This document shows positions 42,636 to 51,441 of a stretch of DNA of 64,000 nt, one piece after another. The position numbers were made by a program, and so were the translations under genes. The number at the start of each line of letters is the position of its first letter. The stretch's first letter is position 1. The stretch covers positions 3,179,001 through 3,243,000 of the forward strand of contig NC_015422.1 in the NCBI RefSeq assembly GCF_000204645.1, in the 5' to 3' direction. Origin of the DNA: Alicycliphilus denitrificans K601. GTDB taxonomy: Bacteria; Pseudomonadota; Gammaproteobacteria; Burkholderiales; Burkholderiaceae_C. Under the pieces are notes generated by a model. It was not told the DNA's origin, did not search any database, and was given only the letters and a program-made list of their open reading frames with translations.

Positions 42636-43384
42636 TGGGCGTCCTCCCCAAGGTAAATCGACCGCACCGCTTCGTTCCTGCGGATGTCCTCGGGGGCGCC
42701 GCACGCGATGACCGATCCGTTGCTCATGACCACGATTTCGTGGGACAGCGACATCACCGCGTCCATGTTGTGCTCGATCAATAGCACCGTGCGCCCCTGC
42801 GCGGCCTTGCGGATCAGGGCCAGCGCGGCCTGGATTTCGTGGTGGCCGATGCCGGCCAGCGGTTCGTCCAGCAGCAGAATCCTGGGATCGGGCAGCAGGG
42901 TCACACCCAATTCCAGCGAGCGCTGCAGGCCGTAGGGCAGGGTGCCCGCGATGTCGTCGCGGTGGACCGCCAGCCCCGTCAGCTCCAGGATGGAGTCCAA
43001 TTGCTCGCGGAACTGCCGGTCGAAGTGGCGGCTCATCCAGAAGGGTTGGAACCCCGGTCTGCGCGACTGGGCCGCAACCAGCAGGTTCTCGGCCACCGTC
43101 ATCTCGCCGAAGATCTTGATGATCTGGAAGCTGCGCCCGATGCCCATGCGGGCTCGCGCGTAGGCGGGGCGCTGGCTGATCTCCCGGCCGCCGCAGTACA
43201 CCTTGCCGGCATGGCGCATCTGCCGCCCGGCCAGCACGTTCAGCAGCGTCGTCTTGCCCGCGCCGTTGGGCCCGATCAGGCCGTAGATGCGGCCCTCCTG
43301 GAATTCATGGCTGACGTCGTTGACCGCCTTCAGGGCGCCGTAGCTGACGGTAACGCCCTCGCATCGCAGTGCCGCCTGGCTCAT
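42632..43384 (-). CDS. livG: Branched-chain-type ABC transporter ATP-binding protein LivG
   Basis: 250-aa ATPase: Walker A GPNGAGKTT, signature LPYGLQRSLELG (a variant of LSGGQ), Walker B ILLLDEPLAGIGHHE, and H-loop IEHNMD. LivG-type C-terminal extension is present (VIACGAPEDIRRNEAV). ATG at 43384 overlaps the livM stop (ATGA). The non-canonical signature is common in LivG proteins. Confidence 0.9.
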   Translation of the reverse strand: MSQAALRCEGVTVSYGALKAVNDVSHEFQEGRIYGLIGPNGAGKTTLLNVLAGRQMRHAGKVYCGGREISQRPAYARARMGIGRSFQIIKIFGEMTVAENLLVAAQSRRPGFQPFWMSRHFDRQFREQLDSILELTGLAVHRDDIAGTLPYGLQRSLELGVTLLPDPRILLLDEPLAGIGHHEIQAALALIRKAAQGRTVLLIEHNMDAVMSLSHEIVVMSNGSVIACGAPEDIRRNEAVRSIYLGEDAQ

Positions 43385-44349
43385 CGCGCACCTCCGCGCC
43401 GGTTCTTCTGGTAGGCCGCGAAGCCCTTCTCCAGCTCGCCGACGATGCCGCGCGGGAAGAAGATGGTCGCGAGGATGAACACCAGGCCCAGCACGCCGTA
43501 CCAGTACTCGGTCCAGCTGCTCAGCCATTCCTTGAGCACCTCGAAGGCGATCACGCCGACGGTGGCGCCCCACAGCGAGCCGGAGCCGCCCACCAGGGTC
43601 ATGATGATCACGTCTCCCGAGGTCGTCCAGTGCAGCATCTGCGGGTTCATGTACATCAGCAGCGAGGCCAGCAGCGCCCCTGCCAGGCCGCTCAGGCCTC
43701 CCGAGATCACGAAGGTGATCTGCTTGTAGCGGTTGACGTTGAAGCCCAACTGGTCGGCGCGGGTCTCGTTGCCGCGGATCGCCGCGATCACGCGGCCGAA
43801 CGGCGAGCTGCGCAGCGAGATCACTGCCAGCATGACCAGGGCATACACGCCCAGCACGAACCAGTAGTAGTGGACGGGGTCGTAGAAGTCGATGCCCAGG
43901 AAGCCGGGGCGCTCTACGCCCGAGATGCCATCCGACCCACCGGTGAAGCCGCGCAGCTTGCTGTCCGCCAGGATGAAGATCAGCTGGGACAGTGCCAGGG
44001 TCACCAGCGCGAAGAAGATGCCGGACACTCGCAGCGCGAAGAAGCTGAACAGCAAAGCGAACGCGGCCCCCACGATGACGGCCAGGCCCACGCCGGCAGA
44101 GAACGGCAGCCCGTACTTCTGGGTTGCCAGGGCCACGGCATAGCCGCCCACTCCGAGGAAGGTGGCGTGCCCGAAGGACACCATGCCCAGCGCGCCAAAG
44201 ACGAAGTCGAAGCCGATGGCGAAGATCGCCCAGATGGCCGCCAGGGTGACCAGCTGGATCAGCGCCTCTCCGGGGTGGAGGAAGGGCAGCAGAATGCCCG
44301 CCGCGGCCAGCAGCAGGCCGAAGCAGATGTCGAACAGGGAGAGTTTCAT
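43381..44349 (-). CDS. livM: Branched-chain-type ABC transporter permease LivM
   Basis: 322-aa inner-membrane permease with 8-10 hydrophobic helices. The family EAA-like loop is SLRSSPFGRVIAAIRGNETRADQLGFNVNRYK, and FGHATFLGVGGYAVAL near the N-terminus is typical. The ATG overlaps the livH stop by 4 bases. Confidence 0.9.
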   Translation of the reverse strand: MKLSLFDICFGLLLAAAGILLPFLHPGEALIQLVTLAAIWAIFAIGFDFVFGALGMVSFGHATFLGVGGYAVALATQKYGLPFSAGVGLAVIVGAAFALLFSFFALRVSGIFFALVTLALSQLIFILADSKLRGFTGGSDGISGVERPGFLGIDFYDPVHYYWFVLGVYALVMLAVISLRSSPFGRVIAAIRGNETRADQLGFNVNRYKQITFVISGGLSGLAGALLASLLMYMNPQMLHWTTSGDVIIMTLVGGSGSLWGATVGVIAFEVLKEWLSSWTEYWYGVLGLVFILATIFFPRGIVGELEKGFAAYQKNRRGGAR

Positions 44350-45203
44350 GCCGTCCTCGCCGCGCGGTAGAACAGGCCCTGCGGCCGCGTCAAAAGGGTG
44401 CCGATCAGCAGCACGAAGGTCATGATGTCCACCCAGCCCGGCAGGTACACGTAGCCCAGGGCGCGCACCATGCCGATCAGCATGGACGCGGCGATCGCCC
44501 CCCGGATGTTCCCCAGTCCCCCCAGGATCACGACGATGAAGCAGTCGATGATGGTGTTGGTCGCCATGCCCAGTTCGATGGGGAACAGCGGCGCCGCGAT
44601 CGCGCCCGCCAGGCCCGACAGGCCGCAGCCGGTGGCGAAGACCGCCATGCGGATCGCGCCCACCGGCAGGCCCAGGATGCGCACCATTTCCGCGTCGCTG
44701 CTGGCGGCCCGCACGAGCATGCCGAAGGTGCTTTTCTCCAGCACCAGGTACAGGCCCGCCGAAACGAGGGCGCCGAACCCGATCACGAACAGCCGGTACA
44801 TCGGGATGGTGCTGCCCAGCATGTCCACGGTGCCGTTCCACAGCGGCGGAATCGCCACTTCCTGGTAGCCCGGCCCCCAGACGAAGCGCACCACGTCGCT
44901 CAGGATCAGGATCAGGCCGAAGGTCAGGATCAACTGGTAGAAGTGCGGGCGCTCGTAGAGCGGGCGCAGCGTCAGCTTCTCGATCACCGCGCCCGCCAGC
45001 GCGGTGAAGAACGTGGCGGCCAGCACCCCCATGAGAAACGAGCCCGTGCGCCGCCCCGTTTCATACGAGACATAGGCACCCAGCATGTAGATGGCGCCGT
45101 GGGCGAAATTGATCACGCCCAGCATGCCGAAGATGAGCGTCAGGCCCGCCGCCAGCAGGAACAGCAGCATGCCCAGGCTCAAGCCAATCACGATAGTTGA
45201 CAT
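44346..45203 (-). CDS. livH: Branched-chain-type ABC transporter permease LivH
   Basis: 285-aa inner-membrane permease. Features are LTLIFGMLGVINFAHGAIYMLGAYV, the coupling-loop STFGMLVRAASSDAEMVRILGLPVGAIR and VVILGGLGNIRGAIAAS. It starts 68 bases after livK and overlaps livM, typical liv order K-H-M-G-F. Confidence 0.9.
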   Translation of the reverse strand: MSTIVIGLSLGMLLFLLAAGLTLIFGMLGVINFAHGAIYMLGAYVSYETGRRTGSFLMGVLAATFFTALAGAVIEKLTLRPLYERPHFYQLILTFGLILILSDVVRFVWGPGYQEVAIPPLWNGTVDMLGSTIPMYRLFVIGFGALVSAGLYLVLEKSTFGMLVRAASSDAEMVRILGLPVGAIRMAVFATGCGLSGLAGAIAAPLFPIELGMATNTIIDCFIVVILGGLGNIRGAIAASMLIGMVRALGYVYLPGWVDIMTFVLLIGTLLTRPQGLFYRAARTA

Positions 45204-45271
45204 AGCGATTCACCGCGTGGGAGAAGCCAGGCGCCGCGGAGCAGTTCCCTGGAACCACTCAGCAACGGCCC

Positions 45272-46468
45272 TCAGTTCTTGCAGGCCTCGAACAGCTTCT
45301 CTTCGGCGAAGACCTTGGTGATCTTCATCGTCAGCGCAGGGGCCGGCGGCGTGCCCTGCACCACCTCGCCCCAGAAGCCCGGCTGCAGGGCCTGGTGGTC
45401 GCAGGCGCGCATGGTCTTCTTGCCTTCCACGGAGTTCTCGCGGACGCTGGCGGCGAAGGCGTCCACCCACTTTTCCTTGTCCCAGGAGCCGGTCTTTTCT
45501 ACCGTGTCCAGCCACCAGGCCATGCCGTCGTAGGCCTCCCCGGCCGTCATGCTGGGGAAGATGCCGAACTTCTTGCGGTAGGCCTCGACGAACTTGCGGT
45601 TGGCGGCGGTGTCGATGGTGTGGTCGTAGCGCAGGCCGGTATTCACGCCCAGCGAGGCCGGCCCCACGGCCGCTGCCATGGTTTCATCGGCGGCCACGGG
45701 CCCGAAAAGCACCTTGTTCTTGCCCAGGTTCACCTGGCCGGCCTGCTTGAGCAGGGTGACCACGTCCGACCCCGTCAGCATCAGCAGCACGCCGTCGGCG
45801 TCGGACTTGGCGATCTTGTCCACGATGGACGAATAGTCGCGGTTGCCCAGGGGGGGGAAGTCTTCGCCCACGATCTGGATGCCATTGGGGCCGGTCTGCT
45901 GCTTGATCCACTCGTAGCCGTCGCGGGTGGCCTGGTAGTCGGCGGTGACGGCGTAGATCTTCTTGAGCTTCCGGTCCTGCATGTACGCCAGCGCCATGCG
46001 GTTTTCCATGCCCAGGGTGTTCGACGTGCGGAAGGTGTAGCGGGAGCCTCCGGGCACGGTGATCTTGTCGTCCGCCGAGATGGTGACGAGGTGGGGCACC
46101 TTGCGCTGTTTGGTCAGGTTCATGACCGCCAGCGTGGAGGCGGAGCTGAGCGCGCCGAAGATCATGTGCGAACCCTCGGAGATCAGCTTGGTGGCCTTCT
46201 GCACGGCGGGTTGGGGCTTGGTCTCATCGTCCTCCCAGGTGATCTCGATCGGAACGCCCATCACCTTGCCGCCGCGCTCCTCGACGGCGACCTGCACGCC
46301 CCGGCGCATGTCCTCGCCCAGCAGCCCGTAGGGGCCGGAGAGCGACAGCACGCCGCCGATCTTGAACTTCTCGGGCTTGGCCTGGGCGTACCCGGTGGAT
46401 ACCAACCCCATGGCCGTCGCCGCGGCGACCACCATGCTCTTCCCGAACCATTTCGCAACGCTACCCAT
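45272..46468 (-). CDS. livK: Periplasmic substrate-binding protein LivK-like
   Basis: 398-aa type-I periplasmic binding protein with signal peptide (KSMVVAAATAMGLVSTGYAQA). Motifs are FKIGGVLSLSGPYGLLGEDMRRG, ITWEDDETKPQPAVQKATKLI and GSDVVTLLKQAGQ. Start at 46468 with AGGAGACAAATC upstream. In catabolic operons such proteins bind aromatic acids, acyl compounds or amides; the ligand is unknown. It should decide what the operon imports. Confidence 0.88.
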   Translation of the reverse strand: MGSVAKWFGKSMVVAAATAMGLVSTGYAQAKPEKFKIGGVLSLSGPYGLLGEDMRRGVQVAVEERGGKVMGVPIEITWEDDETKPQPAVQKATKLISEGSHMIFGALSSASTLAVMNLTKQRKVPHLVTISADDKITVPGGSRYTFRTSNTLGMENRMALAYMQDRKLKKIYAVTADYQATRDGYEWIKQQTGPNGIQIVGEDFPPLGNRDYSSIVDKIAKSDADGVLLMLTGSDVVTLLKQAGQVNLGKNKVLFGPVAADETMAAAVGPASLGVNTGLRYDHTIDTAANRKFVEAYRKKFGIFPSMTAGEAYDGMAWWLDTVEKTGSWDKEKWVDAFAASVRENSVEGKKTMRACDHQALQPGFWGEVVQGTPPAPALTMKITKVFAEEKLFEACKN

Positions 46469-46505
46469 GATTTGTCTCCTGTCGTTGATCACCATGCATC
46501 CCAGG

Positions 46506-47315
46506 TCAGCCGATGCGGGCAGAAATACCGCCATCGACCATGATTTCGGCGGAGGTGACGTATTTGGATTCGTCACTCGCCAGCCACAGGGCCGTGTAGG
46601 CCACGTCCCATGCATCTCCCATGTGGCCCATGGGGCATTGCCGGTCCCGCTTGGCCATGGTTTCCTCCAGCGACGCCTCCCGGTACCCGTCGGCCAGCGA
46701 CAGCACGGGCTGGCGCACCATGGGCGTGTTCATCAGGCCGGGCATCAGCACGTTCGAGCGGATACCCCGCTTGGCGTACTCCAGGGCGACGCTGCGAGAG
46801 AACCCGAGCACCGCGGCCTTCGAGGCGCTGTAGGACACGTAGGCCACGCCGCTGTCGCGCACGCCGGCCACCGAGCCGATGTTGACGATGCTCCCTCGGC
46901 CTTTCCGGAGCATGGAGGGGATCGCATGCTTGCAGGTCAGGAACATGGAGGTGAGATTGATATCGAAGACCAGGCGCCAGTCCTCCAGGCTCTGCTCGAC
47001 GACCCCGCCCAGGCGGGCGGTGCCGACGTTGTTCACCAGGATGTCGATGTCGCCGTAGGTGGCGATGCAGTCCTGCACCAGGGTCTCCACCGCGCCAGCA
47101 TCGGTCACATCGCATGGGGCAACGCTCATTGCCCCGCCCTCCTGCCGCACGATCGCCTCGGTCTCCCGCGCCGCGTCCAGATGGACGTCGCAGCCATAGA
47201 CCTTGGCTCCCTCGCGAGCGAACAACACGGCCATGGCCTTGCCATTGCCCCAGCCGGGGCCCGACGATCCGCAGCCGGTGACCAGGGCCACCTTGCCTTC
47301 CAGGCGTTTCACCAT
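46506..47315 (-). CDS. SDR-family oxidoreductase
   Basis: 269-aa short-chain dehydrogenase. The glycine-rich motif is atypical and longer (TGCGSSGPGWGNGKAMA) as in a subset of SDRs. DVTDAG, NNVG and the catalytic Ser-Tyr-Lys set (NIGSVAG, YSASKAA) are present. Starts at 47315, 11 bases after the thiolase. Probably acts on a hydroxyacyl-CoA or cyclic alcohol intermediate. Confidence 0.85.
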   Translation of the reverse strand: MVKRLEGKVALVTGCGSSGPGWGNGKAMAVLFAREGAKVYGCDVHLDAARETEAIVRQEGGAMSVAPCDVTDAGAVETLVQDCIATYGDIDILVNNVGTARLGGVVEQSLEDWRLVFDINLTSMFLTCKHAIPSMLRKGRGSIVNIGSVAGVRDSGVAYVSYSASKAAVLGFSRSVALEYAKRGIRSNVLMPGLMNTPMVRQPVLSLADGYREASLEETMAKRDRQCPMGHMGDAWDVAYTALWLASDESKYVTSAEIMVDGGISARIG

Positions 47316-47326
47316 GGCCGCGCCCC

Positions 47327-48514
47327 TCAGTCCGCGCGCCCGTACAGGGTCACCACGGTGGCGCCGCCCAGGCCCGCGTTGTGCTGCAGGGCCAGGCGCG
47401 CACCCTCCACCTGGCGTGCCTCGGCGCTGCCGCGCAGTTGGTGGGTCAGCTCGTAGCACTGCGCCAGGCCGGTCGCGCCCAGCGGATGGCCCTTGGACAG
47501 CAGCCCGCCCGAGGGGTTGACGACGACCGCGCCGCCATAGGTGTTGCTGTCCGATTCGACGAAGGCCTGGCCCTCGCCGACGGCGCAGAAGCCCAGGCCC
47601 TCATAGCTAAGCAACTCGTTCTGCGCAAAGCAGTCGTGCAGTTCGCACACGTCGATGTCCTGCGGCCCCACGCCCGCCGCTTCATAGACCTGGCGCGCAG
47701 CCTCGCGCGTCATGTCGAAGCCCACGACGGAAATCGCCGACTTGTCGGCGAACACGCCGGGGCGGTCGGACACCAGCGATTGGGCCAGCACCTGCACGTT
47801 GGCGGCCAGTCCCATCTTCTGGGCGAACTTCTTGCTCACGAAGACGGCAGCCGCGGCACCGCAGGTCGGCGGGCAGGCCATCAGGCGGGTCATGGCGCCG
47901 GGCACCAGGGGCGAGCTGGCCAGCACTTCTTCCACCGTCACCTCCTTGCGAAACAGCGCCAGCGGATTGCGCGCAGCGTGGCGGCTGGCCTTGGCGCGGA
48001 TCCTGGCGAAGGTGTCCAGCGGAGTGCCGTACCGGTCCATGTGCTCCCGGCCCGCCGCGCCGAAGTAGCGGATCGCCATGGGCAGCTCGGGGTGGCCAAA
48101 GACCTCGTCCATGACCCCGTTGAAGCGGTCGAGCGGATCGGGCCGGTCTTCCCAGTACGCCCTCAGGGCGCCGGCGGGCATCTGCTCGAAGCCCACCGCC
48201 AGTGCGCAGTCCGCCGAGCCATTGGCCACGGCCTTGCGTGCCAGGTACAGGGCCGTGGAGCCGGAGGAGCAGTTGTTATTGACGTTGATCACCGGCACCC
48301 CGGTCATGCCGACCTCGTAGACCGCGCGCTGGCCGCTGGCCGAGTCGCCATAGACGTAGCCCGCATAGACGTCCTGCACGTCGGAATAGGCGAGGCCCGC
48401 GTCCTGCAGCGCCTCGCGGATCGCCTGCGCGGCCATTTCCGGATACGGCAGGTTGTCGCCGGGTTTCTTGAAAGGGGTCATGCCGACACCGGCGACGAGA
48501 ACGGGCTCTTGCAT
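47327..48514 (-). CDS. Thiolase-family acetyltransferase (SCP-x/lipid-transfer type)
   Basis: 395-aa thiolase of the sterol-carrier/SCP-x-like class. The nucleophilic Cys is in NVNNNCSSGSTAL, the HDCFAQNE segment replaces the NEAF motif of ordinary thiolases as usual in this class, and GHPLGATG carries the catalytic His. Start at 48514 has GGAGG upstream. Would release acetyl- or propionyl-CoA from a branched or cyclic acyl chain. No acyl-CoA dehydrogenase or hydratase is encoded in the operon, so those steps must be supplied elsewhere. Confidence 0.85.
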   Translation of the reverse strand: MQEPVLVAGVGMTPFKKPGDNLPYPEMAAQAIREALQDAGLAYSDVQDVYAGYVYGDSASGQRAVYEVGMTGVPVINVNNNCSSGSTALYLARKAVANGSADCALAVGFEQMPAGALRAYWEDRPDPLDRFNGVMDEVFGHPELPMAIRYFGAAGREHMDRYGTPLDTFARIRAKASRHAARNPLALFRKEVTVEEVLASSPLVPGAMTRLMACPPTCGAAAAVFVSKKFAQKMGLAANVQVLAQSLVSDRPGVFADKSAISVVGFDMTREAARQVYEAAGVGPQDIDVCELHDCFAQNELLSYEGLGFCAVGEGQAFVESDSNTYGGAVVVNPSGGLLSKGHPLGATGLAQCYELTHQLRGSAEARQVEGARLALQHNAGLGGATVVTLYGRAD

Positions 48515-48569
48515 TGCGATACCTCCGGGTTGAATCACCAAACGTGCGTTGAATCGAAGCGCGCCGCGG

Positions 48570-50135
48570 TCAGGAAACCATCCGCTCCTGCGCGTGCCAG
48601 TACTTCTTGCGGACTTCCTTCTTCAAGACCTTGCCCACCGCGCTGCGTGGCAGCTGCGCGACGATCTCGACCTCCTTGGGCGCCTTGACGCTGCCCAGGC
48701 GGTCCTTGACGAACTGGATGAGCGCCTGCGGCTCCACGGACTGGCCTGGGCGCAACTCAATGACCGCCCTGACAGCCTCGCCCCACTTGTCATCGGGCAC
48801 GCCGATGACGGCGCAGTCCTTCACGGCCGGATGGGCCATGACAGCCGCTTCGACCTCAGACGAGAAAACGTTGAAACCGCCTGTGACGATCATGTCTTTC
48901 TTGCGATCGACGATGAACAGGAAGCCCTGCTCGTCGAAGTAGCCCACGTCGCCCGTGCAATGCCAACCGTGGCGCTGCACTTCGGCCGTGGCCTCGGGGT
49001 TCTTGTAGTAGCCTGCGGTCACGATGTCGCCCTGCGCGACGATCTCGCCCACGGCCCCCGGCTGGGTGAGCAAGTTGCCGTCGTCGTCCATGATCGCCAC
49101 CCGCGTGAAGGGGAAGCGGCGCCCCGCGCTCAGCAGGCGTTGGCGGGGCGCCACCCGCCCGTCGACGAAATGGTCCTCGACCCGGAGCACGGAGATCGCG
49201 CCGGGCACTTCCGCCTGGCCATAGATCTGCAGCATCACGGGGCCGAAGACATCGATGGCCTCCGCCAGCTTGTCGGGCGACATCGGTGCCGCACCGTACA
49301 TGAGGTAGCGCAGCGTGGAAAAGTCGAAGTCGCGCACGTTGGGTTGGGCCAGCAGGGTGTAGATGACCGTCGGCGGCAGGAACAGCATGTTGACCCGCTC
49401 CTGCGCGATCACCTGGAGCAGGTTCTGCGGGTCGATGCCGTCCATCAGCACGACGCGGCCGCCGCGCGCCATGAAGGGCATCGACACCAGCCCCGCCGTG
49501 TGGGTGATGGGCGCCGCGGCCAGCACGGTCATACGGTCGGTCACGGCCATGGCCGACAGGTGGTTGGCCATGGTCGCCGTCAGGTTGCGGTGGCTGAGCA
49601 TGACGCCCTTGGAACGCCCCGTGGTGCCGCCGGTGCCCATGATCATGGCCAGCCCCTGCGGCTGCAGGGACGCCGCGAACATCTCGGGCGAATGGCCCTG
49701 CACCAGCCGGGCGACCGACAGGTCCGGCCCCTGCGCATCGTCCAGCGCGATGCAGTGGCGGATGCGGGGAAGCTTGCCGCGAATCTCCGCCACCTGGCCG
49801 GCATAGCGGGCCTGGTAGAAGAGAACGTCGCAGTCCATGTCCTGCAGGAACTCGATGTTGGCCTCCACGCCGTTGCGCGCATTGACGGGCAGCCAGACGC
49901 CGCCAGCGCGCAACACCCCCAGCAGCGCCGTGAAGGCGGCCCCGGCATTGCCGCTGAGTACCGCGCCGTGAAAACCAGGCGCGAGCCCCAGGGCCCGCAA
50001 ACCCCGGGCGATCTGGCAGGTCAGCGCTCCCGCCTGCGCATAGGTGATGGCCGGGGCATCGCGCCCGCAGTCCTCGAAGCAAGGGGCATCCGGGTGGCTG
50101 GCGACGCCAGCATCGAAAAAATCCAGCAGATTCAT
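48570..50135 (-). CDS. AMP-dependent acyl-CoA ligase
   Basis: 521-aa ANL-superfamily ligase: P-loop MGTGGTTGRSKGVML, IYGQAEVPG adenylation motif, WHCTGDVGYFDEQGFLFIVDRKKDMIVTGG and the C-terminal lysine in RSAVGKVLKK. First gene of the leftward operon and so nearest the TetR-controlled promoter. Likely activates the imported acid. It differs markedly from the ligase at 39675, so two substrates or stages are possible. Confidence 0.88.
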   Translation of the reverse strand: MNLLDFFDAGVASHPDAPCFEDCGRDAPAITYAQAGALTCQIARGLRALGLAPGFHGAVLSGNAGAAFTALLGVLRAGGVWLPVNARNGVEANIEFLQDMDCDVLFYQARYAGQVAEIRGKLPRIRHCIALDDAQGPDLSVARLVQGHSPEMFAASLQPQGLAMIMGTGGTTGRSKGVMLSHRNLTATMANHLSAMAVTDRMTVLAAAPITHTAGLVSMPFMARGGRVVLMDGIDPQNLLQVIAQERVNMLFLPPTVIYTLLAQPNVRDFDFSTLRYLMYGAAPMSPDKLAEAIDVFGPVMLQIYGQAEVPGAISVLRVEDHFVDGRVAPRQRLLSAGRRFPFTRVAIMDDDGNLLTQPGAVGEIVAQGDIVTAGYYKNPEATAEVQRHGWHCTGDVGYFDEQGFLFIVDRKKDMIVTGGFNVFSSEVEAAVMAHPAVKDCAVIGVPDDKWGEAVRAVIELRPGQSVEPQALIQFVKDRLGSVKAPKEVEIVAQLPRSAVGKVLKKEVRKKYWHAQERMVS

Positions 50136-50261
50136 CGCAGTGCTTCTCCGTTCAAGCCTGGGTTGGCAGGACAGCGATCGCCGACAATTCGCGTGTCTTC
50201 AGCAACGGCGGGCGGATGGAATCCTCCACGCCTGGAAGTGCGTTGTGTATGCTGCCCAATA

Positions 50262-50330
50262 GGTACCATTTCGTATAAATTGGTACCATTAGACATCCTC
50301 GATTGGTACCGGGTCAATTGATTTGGTACC
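50262..50330. promoter_or_regulatory. Four-box GGTACC operator array
   Basis: GGTACC palindromes at 50262, 50282, 50305 and 50325, mostly in the context TTGGTACC[A/G]. The spacings are 20, 23 and 20 bp, i.e. two pairs each separated by about two helical turns. They occupy the intergenic region between the ligase operon and the divergent TetR gene, with a possible TATAAA between the first two boxes. Confidence 0.65.
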
Positions 50331-50353
50331 GTATTTCATTGGGAGAAACCCGC

Positions 50354-51049
50354 ATGAAAAAAAAACTCACAGACGAGGAGTTTTTCGATGCGCTGACCCA
50401 TCTGCTCCTGGCAGAGGGCATCAAAGGCCTGACGGTGGGCGAGATCGCCACACGGATGCACTGCTCGCGGCGCCGCCTCTACGACATTGCACAGACGAAA
50501 GAGGAAATCTTCTGCGCGGTGGTGAAACGCTTCTTCGACGGCATCCTGGGCCAGGGCGAAGCACTGATCCAACGTGAACAGGACCTGACGGCAGCGCTCG
50601 CCGCCTACCTCGACGTGGGTGTCCAGGCAGCCAGCCGCATAGGCGTCCAGTTCCTGAAAGACGTCGAGGATTCCGCTGCCGCCCGAAGCATCTTCGACCG
50701 CTACCAGCAGGCCCGCACCGTGAGACTGTCCCAGCTGATCGACGAGGGGGTGCGCCAGGGCGTCTTCGCCCCCTGCCACGGGCTGGTCGTGTCCGAGCTC
50801 ATCCTAGGAGCCGCGCTGAGGCTGCGCCGCCCTGCATTCCTCGCCCAGGCCAACCTGACCATCGAGGAGGCCTTCCAGGAGTTCTACCGGGTATTGCTGG
50901 GCGGGCTCCTGATCGACGCAGCCGCGCCCAAAGTGGCCCGGAGCGGCGCGCGGACAAGCCGGGCCGCCGCACGGCGCGCGTCCGTGAAGAAAAATGCTGG
51001 CGATGATGAAGTCGGCACGATGCTGATGGCCGCCTGGAACCGCGATTAG
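50354..51049 (+). CDS. TetR/AcrR-family regulator
   Basis: 231-aa TetR-type repressor. The N-terminal HTH (DALTHLLLAEGIKGLTVGEIATRMHCSRRRLYDIAQTKEEIFCAVVKRFF) is followed by a helical ligand-binding domain. The C-terminal tail is basic and Ala/Arg-rich (SGARTSRAAARRASVKKN). Start at 50354 with GGGAGAA upstream; the frame opens earlier inside the operator array. Divergent from the acyl-CoA operon, which it presumably represses until an acyl-CoA or the substrate binds. Confidence 0.88.
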   Translation: MKKKLTDEEFFDALTHLLLAEGIKGLTVGEIATRMHCSRRRLYDIAQTKEEIFCAVVKRFFDGILGQGEALIQREQDLTAALAAYLDVGVQAASRIGVQFLKDVEDSAAARSIFDRYQQARTVRLSQLIDEGVRQGVFAPCHGLVVSELILGAALRLRRPAFLAQANLTIEEAFQEFYRVLLGGLLIDAAAPKVARSGARTSRAAARRASVKKNAGDDEVGTMLMAAWNRD

Positions 51050-51371
51050 GCGACTCCAATCGCGATAGCCGCCACCCATCGGGGCAGAAGCGCTTCACCT
51101 CGGGCCCGCCCTTCGCCGACTACGCGGTGCTGATCTGTTTCGCAGGTGATGACGAGGTGGCGCACCAGCGCCTGCACCCGCTGCACAGCCTGGGCCACGC
51201 TGCGGTGGCCGGTGTCGGCCAGCAGCAGGACCTGCGGGTTCAGGTCGCGGATGTGCAGGTGCTCGGGCGGCGCGGCGCGGCGCGCCGTGCAAGGCGCAGG
51301 CCCACGGCGTCGAGCAGCGCGGCGGAGCGCGAACGCGGCGAGGAGCTTCCGGCGATCAGCAGGACGGACAT
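51046..51371 (-). pseudogene. SsuE-like NADPH:FMN reductase remnant
   Basis: Starts MSVLLIAGSSSPRSRSAALLDAVGLRLARRAA, the flavodoxin-like FMN reductase N-terminus, then changes frame at a GCGCC repeat near 51275 and continues PEHLHIRDL, VLLLADTGHRSVAQAVQRVQAL before similarity ends. The C-terminal two thirds are missing. A 5-base expansion of the GCGCC tract is the simplest explanation for the frameshift. Downstream of sbp on the same strand; a further sulfonate-locus relic. Confidence 0.65.
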
Positions 51372-51388
51372 GGTTTTGCTTTCCTTTT

Positions 51389-51441
51389 AATAGCTGCCAG
51401 AGCTTTTTGATAAAGCGCTACAGGCCGATTTGGCTTTTATT
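51389..51441 (+). repeat. Dispersed palindromic repeat, copy c
   Basis: Reads TTTTAATAGCTGCCAGAGC, then AAAGCGCTACAGGCCGATTTGGC, matching the consensus AATAGCTGCCAGCGC...AAGCGCTNNAGGCC. It lies between sbp and the ssuE remnant and overlaps the last few codons of sbp. Confidence 0.65.
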
